A DNA stretch of 64,000 bases, from contig NZ_QVTE01000016.1 in assembly GCF_003429095.1 (NCBI RefSeq), forward strand, positions 1-64,000. Reading direction: 5' to 3'. Position numbers and translations under genes: made by a program. This document shows, piece by piece, positions 17,092-26,498 of the stretch. Position 1 is the first letter of the stretch. Every line of letters begins with the position of its first letter. The notes under the pieces were generated by a model, which was not told the origin of the DNA, did no database searches, and was given only the letters and a program-made list of their open reading frames with translations. Source of the DNA: Peribacillus saganii. GTDB taxonomy: Bacteria; Bacillota; Bacilli; Bacillales; DSM-1321.

Positions 17092-18038
17092 AAAAGGCGG
17101 GTGTACTGACGACTGTCCAAGATCTAGGCCGTCATTCTTATCAGGTATTTGGTGTATCAGCATGTGGGGGTATGGATACTCTGGCCTTGCGTCTTGCAAA
17201 TATTTTAGTGGGAAACAACGAAGGGGATGCAGTACTAGAAGCCACTATAATAGGTCCGCATATAACATTCCTTCGAGAAGGAGTAATCGCCATCACAGGT
17301 GGGAGCTTTTCGGTGTACCTTAATGGAAAGCCAGTTCCGATGTGGAAGTCATTACTTGTAACTGAGGGAGATGAACTAACTTTTGACAGCTGTAAATATG
17401 GCTGCAGAGCGTATATTGCATTTGCTGGCGGCATTGATGTTCCGATGGTTATGGGCAGTCGCTCTACTTTTATACGAGGAAACTACGGAGGATTTGAAGG
17501 CAGGGCACTAAAGAAGGGCGACCTTATTCAGATTGGACACTCTCGCTTTGATTATAGACGTGTTTCTGGAAGGAAATTCAAGTCAGGTGATGTTCCAGAT
17601 TATAAAACAGCACGGCCAGTGCGAATTGTTCTTGGTCCTCATAATAATAAGTTTACAAATGAGGCAATTCAAACCCTTGTTTCTAATCATTATAATGTCT
17701 CTAATAACTCGGATCGCATGGGATACAGGTTAGAAGGAAAGCCGCTACAGCACGTTAATAAGGCTGATATCATTTCGGAATTTATTACACCAGGTGTAAT
17801 ACAGGTACCGGCAAATGGTCAACCGATTGTACATATGTCAGATGCCGGTACTTCGGGAGGATACACGGTTGTAGGTGTCATAATTAGCGTTGATCTTCCA
17901 TATATGGCTCAAAAAAAGCCGGGTGATCAGATCGAATTTGAAGTAATTGGGGTTGAAGAGGCACAAAAATTGTTGTCTAAACAAGAACAATTACTCTCTG
18001 AATTGCAACTGGCAAACCTGGCAATGCCATCTAGGTAG
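17073..18038 (+). CDS. pxpC: 5-oxoprolinase subunit PxpC, copy 2
   Basis: 321 residues from the ATG at 17073 (MEFAKIEKAGVLTTVQDLGR). It carries the same landmarks as copy 1: GGMDTLALRLANILVGN, AVLEATIIGPHITF, YGCRAYIAFAGGID, RSTFIRGNYGGFEGRALKKGD, SDRMGYRLEGKPLQH and DAGTSGGYTVVGVI, DLPYMAQKKPGD. It differs from copy 1 in the D-A-G-T-S-G-G-Y box (DCQVTGGY there), near the presumed active site, so the copies may differ in substrate. It ends the pxpABC operon; an aminotransferase follows after 87 bases. Confidence 0.92.
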   Translation: MEFAKIEKAGVLTTVQDLGRHSYQVFGVSACGGMDTLALRLANILVGNNEGDAVLEATIIGPHITFLREGVIAITGGSFSVYLNGKPVPMWKSLLVTEGDELTFDSCKYGCRAYIAFAGGIDVPMVMGSRSTFIRGNYGGFEGRALKKGDLIQIGHSRFDYRRVSGRKFKSGDVPDYKTARPVRIVLGPHNNKFTNEAIQTLVSNHYNVSNNSDRMGYRLEGKPLQHVNKADIISEFITPGVIQVPANGQPIVHMSDAGTSGGYTVVGVIISVDLPYMAQKKPGDQIEFEVIGVEEAQKLLSKQEQLLSELQLANLAMPSR

Positions 18039-18125
18039 CGTAGTATTCTCGTGAAGAGATTTTGACATCAAAGTTGGCGCAATTCACATTTATCATAGCA
18101 ATAAAAAGAAGGGTGAATGGTAGAT

Positions 18126-19298
18126 ATGTATATAAAATCCCAGCGTGTTGCAAATATTCCTCCATACTTATTTAGCGAGATAAATAGAAAAAAACAGGAA
18201 TTAATAGAGCAAGGGGTAGATGTGATTGATCTTGGCATCGGCTGTCCAGACCTCCCTACTCCAGCGCACATTATAGAGCGCCTACTGGAGGAAATGAAGG
18301 ACCCAAACAACTTTAAATACTCAGGTTATAGTGGTTGTCAAGAATTCCGAGAAGCTGTAGCAAAATTCTACAAAAAACAATTCAATGTAGATTTGGATCC
18401 AGAGACAGAAATTCTTACACTAATTGGATCTAAAGAAGGAATTGCTCATTTTATATCTGCATCCATTGATCCCGGTGATTTTGTATTACTTCCAGACCCC
18501 GGATATCCTACATATCGGACAGCAACTTTTCTAGCAAATGGTTTTCCTTACAGCATGCCGTTACTTAGAGGAAATCAGTACTTGCCGGACTTCTCAATAA
18601 TTCCTTCACACATAAAAGAAAAAGCAAAAATAATGTTTTTAAATTATCCAAGTAATCCGACAGCAGCTGTTGCAGGACATGAATTTTTCCAAGAAGCTGT
18701 CGACTTTTCTCGTGAAAATCAAATTACAATTGCACACGATGCAGCATACCAAATGGTTACATTTGATGGATATCAGTCTCCGAGTATTTTACAGGCAGAG
18801 GGGGCAAGGGAAGTCGCTGTTGAATTCGGCTCTCTTTCCAAAACGTATTCAATGACAGGATGGAGAATCGGATATGCAGTTGGAAATAGGGACGCCCTGA
18901 AATCATTATCAGTTGTAAAAAGTAATGTAGACACCAGTCAATTTATTCCGATTCAAAAAGCAGCGGCCACCGCACTAACGGATGATCAAACTTGCATAGC
19001 GGAATACAATGAAATATATAAGCAACGAAGAAAATGGATGCTTAAAGCGCTTCAAGAATTGGGCATTGAAGCGGATAGTCCAAAAGGAAGCTTTTTTATT
19101 TGGGCAACGGTACCAAAAGTATTTTCATCTAGTGAATTTGTAAAAAATGTTCTAGAAAAGACAGGTGTAATCGTAACACCCGGCACAGCTTTTGGGGAAT
19201 ACGGAGAAGGATACTTTAGAATCTCATTGTCTGTACCAACTGAACGTTTGCAGCAAGCGATTGATCGAATTAGGTCAAAGCTGGTACTTTCTGTTTAA
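18126..19298 (+). CDS. PLP aminotransferase, LL-DAP-aminotransferase/AlaC-like
   Basis: 390 residues from the ATG at 18126; an in-frame ATG nine bases earlier is too close to the GAAGGGTG site. Fold type I: PDPGYPTY near 123-130, the N-P-T loop as NYPSNPTAAV, D205 and Y208 in AHDAAYQM, and PLP lysine K239 in GSLSKTYSMTGWRIGY. The sequence resembles the family that contains LL-diaminopimelate aminotransferase and AlaC/YugH-type enzymes. B. subtilis-type lysine synthesis does not need that enzyme, so a catabolic transamination role in this operon is more likely. It follows pxpC and precedes the ThDP enzyme by 45 bases. Confidence 0.82.
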   Translation: MYIKSQRVANIPPYLFSEINRKKQELIEQGVDVIDLGIGCPDLPTPAHIIERLLEEMKDPNNFKYSGYSGCQEFREAVAKFYKKQFNVDLDPETEILTLIGSKEGIAHFISASIDPGDFVLLPDPGYPTYRTATFLANGFPYSMPLLRGNQYLPDFSIIPSHIKEKAKIMFLNYPSNPTAAVAGHEFFQEAVDFSRENQITIAHDAAYQMVTFDGYQSPSILQAEGAREVAVEFGSLSKTYSMTGWRIGYAVGNRDALKSLSVVKSNVDTSQFIPIQKAAATALTDDQTCIAEYNEIYKQRRKWMLKALQELGIEADSPKGSFFIWATVPKVFSSSEFVKNVLEKTGVIVTPGTAFGEYGEGYFRISLSVPTERLQQAIDRIRSKLVLSV

Positions 19299-19343
19299 TA
19301 TGTTCTAAATTATTAAAAATAAAAAAAGTGAGGGATAAAAATA

Positions 19344-21005
19344 ATGAAGCAGAGGCTGAACGGTGCTAACGCGATTGTAGAGTGTATGAAACTAGAGGGT
19401 GTTGAGTATGTTTTCTGTGTTCCAGGTGAAAGCTACTTACCTCTGATGGATAGCATCTATGAAACAGATTGTATGGAGTTAATTTCTAACCGCCATGAAG
19501 GCGGGGCTGCTTTTATGGCCGAAGGTTACGGTAAAGCTACTCGAAAACCGGGTGTAGTCATGGCAACGCGGGCAGTAGGCGGGGCTAACCTAGCTATTGG
19601 TGTTCATACAGCTTACCAGGATTCAACACCAATGGTTGTTTTTTTGGGGCAGGTACATAGTGAATTTCGTGGCCGGGAAGGTTTCCAAGAAGTAGACCTC
19701 GATCGATTCTTTGGACATATTGCTAAATGGACCGTAGAAATTACTGATGTTGGACGAATACCCGAACTTGTTCAGAGGGCATTTCGAATCGCAAAAAGTG
19801 GTCGGCCAGGTCCTGTTGTTATTTCCCTTCCTGAGGATGTTCTCATTGAAGAAGCAGACATGTGTTTTGGACCGGTTTCTCATGCTCCGGCTCCACGCCC
19901 TAGTGTTCAAGAAATTTCATTTGTACAGGAGCTGCTTGAACAAGCAAAACGACCTGTTATTCTAGCTGGCGGCGGTGTTATTGCGTCTAATGGTGAACAG
20001 GCTTTACTTGCGCTAGCTGAGAAGTTTAAGATTCCTGTTCTGTCATCATTTCGTCGCCATGATGTATTTCCGAATGATCATACTCTTTATACTGGGCATT
20101 GCGGGCTTGGGACATTTCCCTCTATTCTTGATACTCTTCGTATGGCGGACCTTATCCTTGCCGTCGGTACACGTCTTTCAGAAGTAACAACCCAGGATTA
20201 CAGCATTATTAAACCGGAACAGACACTCATTCATATCGATATAAGCGAGGATACACTAGGTAAAGTTTTTAGTCCGCAAGTTGGAATTATTTCGGACGCT
20301 AAAGCAGCACTGGAAGAATTGCTTACTATGAAGATAGATCACAGCTGGAGTACATGGGCAAATGAACGTCATGCAGCCTATAAACATGCTGGTGATAACG
20401 TTGCTGTTGAAAAAGAACATTCAATCGACAATCGAGAAATTATACGAATGCTAGAGAGCATGCTTCCAAAAGAATCGATAATAACAAACGATGCCGGTAA
20501 TTTTGCAAGTTGGCTGCATAATTTTTATTCCTTTACAAGTCCCAAAACATATATCGGCCCGACATCTGGTGCAATGGGATATGGATTGCCTTCCGCAATC
20601 GGTGCAAAACTTGCTAATCCAAAAAAAACAGTTGTTTCCTTATCAGGCGACGGCGGGTTTATGATGACAGTTCAAGAAATAGAAACTGCTGTCCGGTACA
20701 ATATCCCAGTGATTGCTCTTGTATTTAATAATAGTATGTATGGAACCATTCGAATGCATCAAGAAAAAAATTACCCTGAGCGCGTGATTGGCACTAAGTT
20801 AAGTCACACAAACTTCTCTATGCTCGGCAGTGCCTTAGGAGCGAAGAATTTTCGTGTAACAACGAATGAAGAATTTAGAAATGCACTTGAACAAGCACTA
20901 AACGAGGGGGAAGTGACAATTATTGAGATCATAACTAACCCTGAGCGGATTTCTGTACAAGAAACAATTACTTCTATTCGCCAAAAAGCATTGAATCATG
21001 CCTGA
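19344..21005 (+). CDS. Thiamine-diphosphate enzyme, acetolactate-synthase-like
   Basis: 553 residues with the three-domain fold of acetolactate synthase and 2-oxo-acid decarboxylases. E52 in NRHEGGAAFMAEGYG activates the cofactor. The C-terminal domain has GDGGFMMTVQEIETA through NNSMYGTI, the Mg-ThDP motif. The middle domain (VILAGGGVIASNGEQALLAL) is present. There is no regulatory small subunit next to it, so it is probably not the biosynthetic enzyme. Lying between aminotransferases, it likely decarboxylates or condenses the 2-oxo acid made by transamination. Product unknown. Confidence 0.82.
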   Translation: MKQRLNGANAIVECMKLEGVEYVFCVPGESYLPLMDSIYETDCMELISNRHEGGAAFMAEGYGKATRKPGVVMATRAVGGANLAIGVHTAYQDSTPMVVFLGQVHSEFRGREGFQEVDLDRFFGHIAKWTVEITDVGRIPELVQRAFRIAKSGRPGPVVISLPEDVLIEEADMCFGPVSHAPAPRPSVQEISFVQELLEQAKRPVILAGGGVIASNGEQALLALAEKFKIPVLSSFRRHDVFPNDHTLYTGHCGLGTFPSILDTLRMADLILAVGTRLSEVTTQDYSIIKPEQTLIHIDISEDTLGKVFSPQVGIISDAKAALEELLTMKIDHSWSTWANERHAAYKHAGDNVAVEKEHSIDNREIIRMLESMLPKESIITNDAGNFASWLHNFYSFTSPKTYIGPTSGAMGYGLPSAIGAKLANPKKTVVSLSGDGGFMMTVQEIETAVRYNIPVIALVFNNSMYGTIRMHQEKNYPERVIGTKLSHTNFSMLGSALGAKNFRVTTNEEFRNALEQALNEGEVTIIEIITNPERISVQETITSIRQKALNHA

Positions 21006-21227
21006 CATCCCTGAGCGTTGGGCAAGCAATAAAAAATCAGGAAAGTTAGGTGAATGGCGGATTTTTCAGTAATTAATAGAAAAAAGGCCTCTCTCAAATT
21101 GGTGTTTATAGACTTTGAGGAAGCTTCTCTAAAATTTTGATATTTTGATTATTTATCCATTCAACTAATTTCAAAAACAGTGTATCGGATTGCTTGCAGT
21201 ATGGTTAGCAGAATTTGTCTTTCTGGA

Positions 21228-21251
21228 TTTAAAAATAATTGAATATTCAGT
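21228..21251. promoter_or_regulatory. 24-bp element with core TGAATATTCA, copy 2
   Basis: Matches 15473-15496 at 23 of 24 positions, including the perfect palindrome TGAATATTCA (21240-21249). It ends two bases before the AAGGAGG site of the class III aminotransferase gene, within a 260-base gap that otherwise lacks features, so it probably controls the gabT-like/hyuAB/accBC operon together with pxpA. Confidence 0.6.
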
Positions 21252-21269
21252 TAAGGAGGGTTTGTTTAA

Positions 21270-22589
21270 TTGGGTGATATTAAATTAAAAACTTCCATTC
21301 CTGGTCCGCGATCCACTGAACTACTGAAGCAACGTGAAGAAGCTATCGCTCGAGGAATCTCCACAGCTTTACCAATTGTGACTAAGAAAGCATCAGGTGC
21401 TCTTTTAACGGATATTGATGATAACTGCTTCATTGACATGGCTGCAGGTATAGGAAGCTTAAATGTTGGACATTCACCGGAGAAAGTAGTAGGGGCAATT
21501 AGAGAACAATTAAATAATTTCATAAACCCTATTTTCAATGTCACCATGCATGAACCATACATACGCCTAGCACAAACATTGAACAATCTGATACCTGGGG
21601 ATTTTCCTAAGAAAACAGTTCTTTTTAATAGTGGAGCAGAAGCTGTTGAAAATGCCGTGAAAATTGCACGGCGATATACTGGACGTCGGGCAATCATATC
21701 CTTCGAGCGCGGATTTCATGGTAGATCATTGTTGGCCATGACATTAACAAGTAAGGTTAAAGGAATAAAAAGTGGGTTTGGGCCACTAGCTACAGATGTG
21801 TACCGATTACCATATCCATATTACTATCGTGATCAACGCACTGATAAAGAACTTTTAGAGAACTTTCAAACCTTGTTTCAATATTCTGTTGATCCTAATG
21901 ATGTTGCGGCTGTGATATTGGAGCCGGTTCAAGGTGATGGGGGAATTATTGCTCCGTCTGTAGAGTTTGTTCAAGGCGTTAAAGAAATTTGCTCAAATTA
22001 CGGGATTCTTCTCATTGCAGATGAGGTACAAACTGGGTTTGGCCGAACAGGTAAATGGTTTGGAATGGAACATTTTCATATTTATCCGGACATTACCGTT
22101 ATTTCGAAATCAATTGCGGCTGGAATCCCCTTATCTGCGGTAACTGGAAGGTCCGAAATCGTTAATTATCCAGAGGTAACAGAACTTGGAGGAACGTTAG
22201 GCGGCAACCCTCTTGGTTGTGTAGCGGCATTAAAGGTGATTGAGATGATAGAAAATGAAAAATTATTAGAACGTGCCAACTTTATTGGAGAACAGATTAA
22301 GTCTCAATTGAATTTCCCATCGAAATTTCTTGGTGATGTTCGCGGATTGGGTGCAATGGTTGGGATGGAATTCGTCAAAGATAAAAAGAAAAAGGAACCA
22401 AATGGATCATTCGCAGCAAGAGTTTCCCGGGGCTGTCATGAAAGAGGCGTAATAACTTTTACAGCGGGTGCACATGGAAATGTCATACGTTTGCTGCCAC
22501 CACTTGTAATCACTAATAATCAACTAATGGAAGCATTGGACGTTATTGTTGATGTCATTCAACTTACTGAAAAAAGTGACGTTAATTGA
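21270..22589 (+). CDS. Class III aminotransferase, GABA/omega-amino-acid type
   Basis: 439 residues, starting with TTG after AAGGAGGG. Fold type I class III: GSGAEAVE-like box NSGAEAVENAVKIAR at 120-134, FHGRSLLAMTLT, EPVQGDGG at 218-225, D251 in LLIADEVQTGFGRTGKWF, and PLP lysine K280 in VISKSIAAGIPLSAVTGR. This matches 4-aminobutyrate (GabT-type) and other omega-aminotransferases. It is the first gene before hyuA-hyuB. If the Hyu enzyme opens a lactam such as 2-pyrrolidone, the product would be an omega-amino acid and this enzyme would be the next step. That pairing is inference. Confidence 0.88.
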   Translation: MGDIKLKTSIPGPRSTELLKQREEAIARGISTALPIVTKKASGALLTDIDDNCFIDMAAGIGSLNVGHSPEKVVGAIREQLNNFINPIFNVTMHEPYIRLAQTLNNLIPGDFPKKTVLFNSGAEAVENAVKIARRYTGRRAIISFERGFHGRSLLAMTLTSKVKGIKSGFGPLATDVYRLPYPYYYRDQRTDKELLENFQTLFQYSVDPNDVAAVILEPVQGDGGIIAPSVEFVQGVKEICSNYGILLIADEVQTGFGRTGKWFGMEHFHIYPDITVISKSIAAGIPLSAVTGRSEIVNYPEVTELGGTLGGNPLGCVAALKVIEMIENEKLLERANFIGEQIKSQLNFPSKFLGDVRGLGAMVGMEFVKDKKKKEPNGSFAARVSRGCHERGVITFTAGAHGNVIRLLPPLVITNNQLMEALDVIVDVIQLTEKSDVN

Positions 22590-22656
22590 ATCAATTGTTT
22601 AGAAATAACCCTTGGTTAAAGGAAATCAATAACGAGAAAATCGCAGGAGGTTATTT

Positions 22657-24780
22657 ATGTCAGTCATTCGTGTTGGGATTGATATTGGAGGAACATTTAC
22701 AGATATAGTGTTTATTGATGAAGAAGGAAACAGGATGTTTGGTAAAACGTTGACCACCTATCCTGATCCATCTGAAGGATTTCTCAAAGGCTTGAATGAA
22801 AATCTTTTGAAGTATGGCTTTACATATAGTGACATAAAGACCATTATCCATGGTACCACACTAGTAGTTAACGCTTTAATTGAGCGAAAAGGCGTTAAGA
22901 CGGCATTTATCACAACAAACGGCTTTCGTGATCAATTAGAAATTGGTAATGAAAATCGGTATGACCTGTACGATCTTTTTATAGAAAAGCCAACGCCATT
23001 GGTACCAAGAAGCTTAAGATTTACTGTGGAGGAAAGGATTCTGGCTAATGGTGAGATTCTACAATCTTTGAAGGAAAGTGAAGCAGCGGAAATTTTTAAA
23101 GAATTGCAGGCACAAAATGTTGAAGCCGTAGCTGTATGCTTAATTCATGCATATAAAAATTCAGTTCACGAAAAGAGAATTTTGGAAATCGCACAGGAAG
23201 TGGCACCTAATATCCGAGTTTCACTATCTTCCGAGGTCTCTCCAGAGATCAGGGAATACCAAAGGGCCTCAACAACAATTGCTAATGTTTATGTACAGCC
23301 GCTTGTGGAGAATTATCTAACCAAATTGGAAAAAGAACTTAAAAATCAAGGATTTAATGGCCAATTCCATATGATGCTTTCAGGTGGGGGAACCTGTACG
23401 ATTGAAACGGCTTGTCGTTTTCCTATCCGCATATTAGAGTCGGGACCAGTGGGTGGAACAATCGCTGGGGCGTATTATAGTAAGCTATGCGATATTTCCA
23501 ATCTGTTGGTTTTTGATATGGGAGGAACAACAGCTAAAGCCAGTTTAGTAGACAACGGTGAACCAATTATCACAAACGAATTTGAAGTGGGGCGTGAAAA
23601 CCGTTTTAAGAAGGGAAGCGGCATTCCAGTAAAAGTTCCTGTGGTGGAAATGATTGAAATCGGTGCAGGCGGCGGAAGTATCGCCCATATTAATCGATTG
23701 AATCTTTTAAAAATAGGACCGAGAAGTGCAAGTTCCGATCCCGGCCCAGCTTGTTACGGAAAAGGCGGGAAATTGCCAACCGTTACAGATGCTGATTTGG
23801 TGTTGGGTTACCTAAATCCTGACTTTTTCTTAGGCGGTGACATGCGATTAGATGCTGATGCTGCATATAAAGCAATTGAAGAACATGTCGCAAAACCACT
23901 AGGCCTGGATGTAGTGGAGGCAGCATGGGGCATCCACCATATAGTTAATGAAAATATGGCTGGTGCAGCTAGAATTCACGCCGTTGAAAAAGGTAAGGAT
24001 ATTCGTAATTATCCGCTGTTTGCTACAGGAGGGGCTGGCCCTGTTCATGTTTGCAACATGGCAAATATCCTTGATGTATCTACAATTATTTCCCCTGTCG
24101 GCGCGGGAGTTTGTTCTGCATTTGGATTTCTGTCTTCACCACTTGCATTTGATTTTGTTCGAAGCTATCCGGGTCAACTAGATCAATTGAATCTACAGAA
24201 AATTACAGACCTTTTAATGGAAATGGAAAAAGATGGAGAATCACTTCTTGCCCAGTCAGGTATAAGTTCCGACGACATAACAGTAATCCGCAAATGTGAA
24301 ATGAGATATGTTGGTCAATCTTATGAAATAGGCGTTCCTATTCCAAATGGCCCGTTAAATGAAGATTCAATCCAAATGATTCTAAGCAATTTTAAACACC
24401 AATATAAGAAACTGTACGTAGAGGCTAGCGAAACTGTACCGATTGAAACCGTTAATTGGCGTGTAGTCGTCCAAGGGCCAACTCCTGAACTTTCATTAAA
24501 CTTTAATTCTGATGGAAGTTCTATTAACCCGGAACCTAAAGGTAAACGGAAGGTTTATTTTGACCAATATTCCGACTATATACCAACCCCCGTTTACGAT
24601 CGTACCAAATTGAGCCCAGGGGCCATTGTTTCCGGGCCTGCAATTATTGAAGAGCGAGAATCGACAATGGTTGTGACCCCAAACTTCTCTTTGACTGTCG
24701 ATCCATTCTCTAACTTAATCTTAAATTCAAAGGGTGGTAGAGTAAATGATAAAAACGTCAAAAAAAGCCAATATGTTTGA
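22657..24780 (+). CDS. hyuA: Hydantoinase/oxoprolinase A subunit (HyuA)
   Basis: 707 residues, the length typical of separate HyuA subunits. This family includes ATP-dependent N-methylhydantoinase, eukaryotic-type 5-oxoprolinase, lactamases such as caprolactamase and acetophenone/acetone carboxylase subunits. Motifs: DIGGTFTD at 9-16 (ASKHA-fold ATPase phosphate loop), HGTTLVVNALIERKG, ILESGPVGGTIAGA, LVFDMGGTTAKASL, EIGAGGGSIA and GPACYGKGGKLPTVTDADLVLG. All nucleotide-binding elements look intact. It overlaps hyuB by 35 bases, so the subunits are made together. It activates the cyclic amide by phosphorylation; HyuB completes ring opening. Confidence 0.92.
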   Translation: MSVIRVGIDIGGTFTDIVFIDEEGNRMFGKTLTTYPDPSEGFLKGLNENLLKYGFTYSDIKTIIHGTTLVVNALIERKGVKTAFITTNGFRDQLEIGNENRYDLYDLFIEKPTPLVPRSLRFTVEERILANGEILQSLKESEAAEIFKELQAQNVEAVAVCLIHAYKNSVHEKRILEIAQEVAPNIRVSLSSEVSPEIREYQRASTTIANVYVQPLVENYLTKLEKELKNQGFNGQFHMMLSGGGTCTIETACRFPIRILESGPVGGTIAGAYYSKLCDISNLLVFDMGGTTAKASLVDNGEPIITNEFEVGRENRFKKGSGIPVKVPVVEMIEIGAGGGSIAHINRLNLLKIGPRSASSDPGPACYGKGGKLPTVTDADLVLGYLNPDFFLGGDMRLDADAAYKAIEEHVAKPLGLDVVEAAWGIHHIVNENMAGAARIHAVEKGKDIRNYPLFATGGAGPVHVCNMANILDVSTIISPVGAGVCSAFGFLSSPLAFDFVRSYPGQLDQLNLQKITDLLMEMEKDGESLLAQSGISSDDITVIRKCEMRYVGQSYEIGVPIPNGPLNEDSIQMILSNFKHQYKKLYVEASETVPIETVNWRVVVQGPTPELSLNFNSDGSSINPEPKGKRKVYFDQYSDYIPTPVYDRTKLSPGAIVSGPAIIEERESTMVVTPNFSLTVDPFSNLILNSKGGRVNDKNVKKSQYV

Positions 24781-26458
24781 TTCCGTTCAGGTGGAAGTTT
24801 TGTGGAATCGACTTATTACCAACTTGGAAGAACAGGCTAAAACATTGATTAGAACGTCATTCTCAAACCTTCTTTCAGATGCTGAAGATTTATCCTGCGG
24901 GTTATTTGACAGCAAGGGAAATATGATTGCTCAAGCCAATACAGGTACACCCGGTCACATTAATACAATGGCACTAGGTATCCGTCATTTTTTAGAACAT
25001 ATCCCCTCACAGTCTTTACATCCTGGTGACGTTTTGATTAGTAACAACCCTTATGAAATTTCCGGACATCTTCTAGACGTCACAATAGTAACCCCCATAT
25101 TTTACAATGATAATCTAATTGGCTATTTTGCATCCGTATGTCATGTCCCAGACATAGGAGGACGGGGTTACAGTGCTGAAGGTGAAAGTATATATGAAGA
25201 AGGTCTGTATATTCCCTATATGAAATACTATAGTGCTGGGCAGTTAAACGAAAGCCTGCAATCCATCATTGAAGCTAATGTCAGGTCACCATACGAAGTT
25301 CTAGGAGACCTGCGAGCTCAGGTTATTGCTCAAGAAGTTGCGATTAAAAACTTAATAGAAACTCTTAATGAATTTGGTTTAACAGAAATTGATGCCCTTG
25401 GTGATGAAGTTATAAAGAGATCAGAAGCAGCTATGCGGAAAGTTATTTCAGATATTCCGGACGGGGTCTACAAAAATGAAATTTATACTGATGGTGTAGG
25501 TGAGCCAATTAAAATAAAATGTTCTGTAACTATCAAAGGTGATGAAATTTCAGTAGATTTTAAGGGAACATCGCCAGCCAGTTTAAAAGGGGTTAATGTT
25601 TCTCTTTATTATACTTTGGCTTATGTGACCTACGGTTTAAAAGTAGCTATTGCCCCGGATATTCCAAATAATGAGGGAAGTTTCCGTCCATTAACTGTCA
25701 CGGCTCCTAAAGGTTGTGTCCTGAATGCTGAACATCCAATGCCCACAGCCGCCCGACATATTATCGGACACTTTGCCCCCGTATGTGCTCTAGGTGCACT
25801 GCACCAAGCCATTCCAGACAAAGTAATTGCTGAAGGAGCAACTTCACTCTGGAACATACAGGTATACGGAGAAGATCTAGAAGGTAAGCCATTTTCGTAT
25901 GTAACATTCAATACAGGTGGGATGGGGGCTAGTCCGATTAAAGATGGTTTGTCTGCAACAGGCTTTCCTTCAGGAGTCAGAGGAACGCCAGTTGAAATTA
26001 CCGAAATCAGTTCGCCGTTAATAATTTATCATAAAGAGCTTCGTCAAGACTCTGGCGGGAGTGGAAAGTACCGGGGCGGCCTTGGACAAATTATTCGCTT
26101 CGGCGTTCGCACCAATAAGCCATGGCGTTTACCTTTCATGTTTGATGGCCTTAATTTTCCCCCACGCGGTTTATCAGGGGGGAAATCCGGAGCAAGAGCA
26201 GAGGTCCTATTCAATAATAAAACACCGTTAACATCCAAAGCACTTTATACCCTGCAGCCAGAAGATACCATAACTTTAAAGATTCCAGGTGGAGGCGGTT
26301 ATGGTAACCCTGAACAACGTGATCCGGAACTAGTTCTTTTAGATGTTATCAATGGTTACATCTCACAAGAAACGGCCAAAACAGATTATGGCATTGTTAT
26401 TGAATCAACCCCCAAAGGTCTACAGATAGACTGGAGTCAAACCAAAAGAAACTGCTAA
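24746..26458 (+). CDS. hyuB: Hydantoinase/oxoprolinase B subunit (HyuB)
   Basis: 570 residues, normal for HyuB. Boxes: SFSNLLSDAEDLSCGLFDSKG, NTGTPGHINTM, GDVLISNNPYEISGHLLDVT, CHVPDIGGR near residue 133 (metal-binding His and Asp region), FKGTSPAS, EGSFRPLTVTAPKGCVLN, ELRQDSGGSGKYRGGLGQ and the C-terminal PGGGGYGNP. GGGTGG precedes the first ATG; an alternative ATG lies 27 bases later. It works with HyuA in ATP-dependent ring opening of a cyclic amide, or in carboxylation in related enzymes. The next gene, a biotin carrier, follows after 40 bases with no terminator. Confidence 0.92.
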   Translation: MIKTSKKANMFDSVQVEVLWNRLITNLEEQAKTLIRTSFSNLLSDAEDLSCGLFDSKGNMIAQANTGTPGHINTMALGIRHFLEHIPSQSLHPGDVLISNNPYEISGHLLDVTIVTPIFYNDNLIGYFASVCHVPDIGGRGYSAEGESIYEEGLYIPYMKYYSAGQLNESLQSIIEANVRSPYEVLGDLRAQVIAQEVAIKNLIETLNEFGLTEIDALGDEVIKRSEAAMRKVISDIPDGVYKNEIYTDGVGEPIKIKCSVTIKGDEISVDFKGTSPASLKGVNVSLYYTLAYVTYGLKVAIAPDIPNNEGSFRPLTVTAPKGCVLNAEHPMPTAARHIIGHFAPVCALGALHQAIPDKVIAEGATSLWNIQVYGEDLEGKPFSYVTFNTGGMGASPIKDGLSATGFPSGVRGTPVEITEISSPLIIYHKELRQDSGGSGKYRGGLGQIIRFGVRTNKPWRLPFMFDGLNFPPRGLSGGKSGARAEVLFNNKTPLTSKALYTLQPEDTITLKIPGGGGYGNPEQRDPELVLLDVINGYISQETAKTDYGIVIESTPKGLQIDWSQTKRNC

Positions 26459-26498
26459 AGTCTGTTGTCTAATGATAAATGAAAATGGAGTGAAATAG

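Noticed and set aside
21006-21227. Terminator between the ThDP enzyme and the class III aminotransferase
   Set aside because: CTCTCAAA and TTTGAGG near 21090-21120 can pair, but the stem is imperfect and no T-run follows, so I did not call it.
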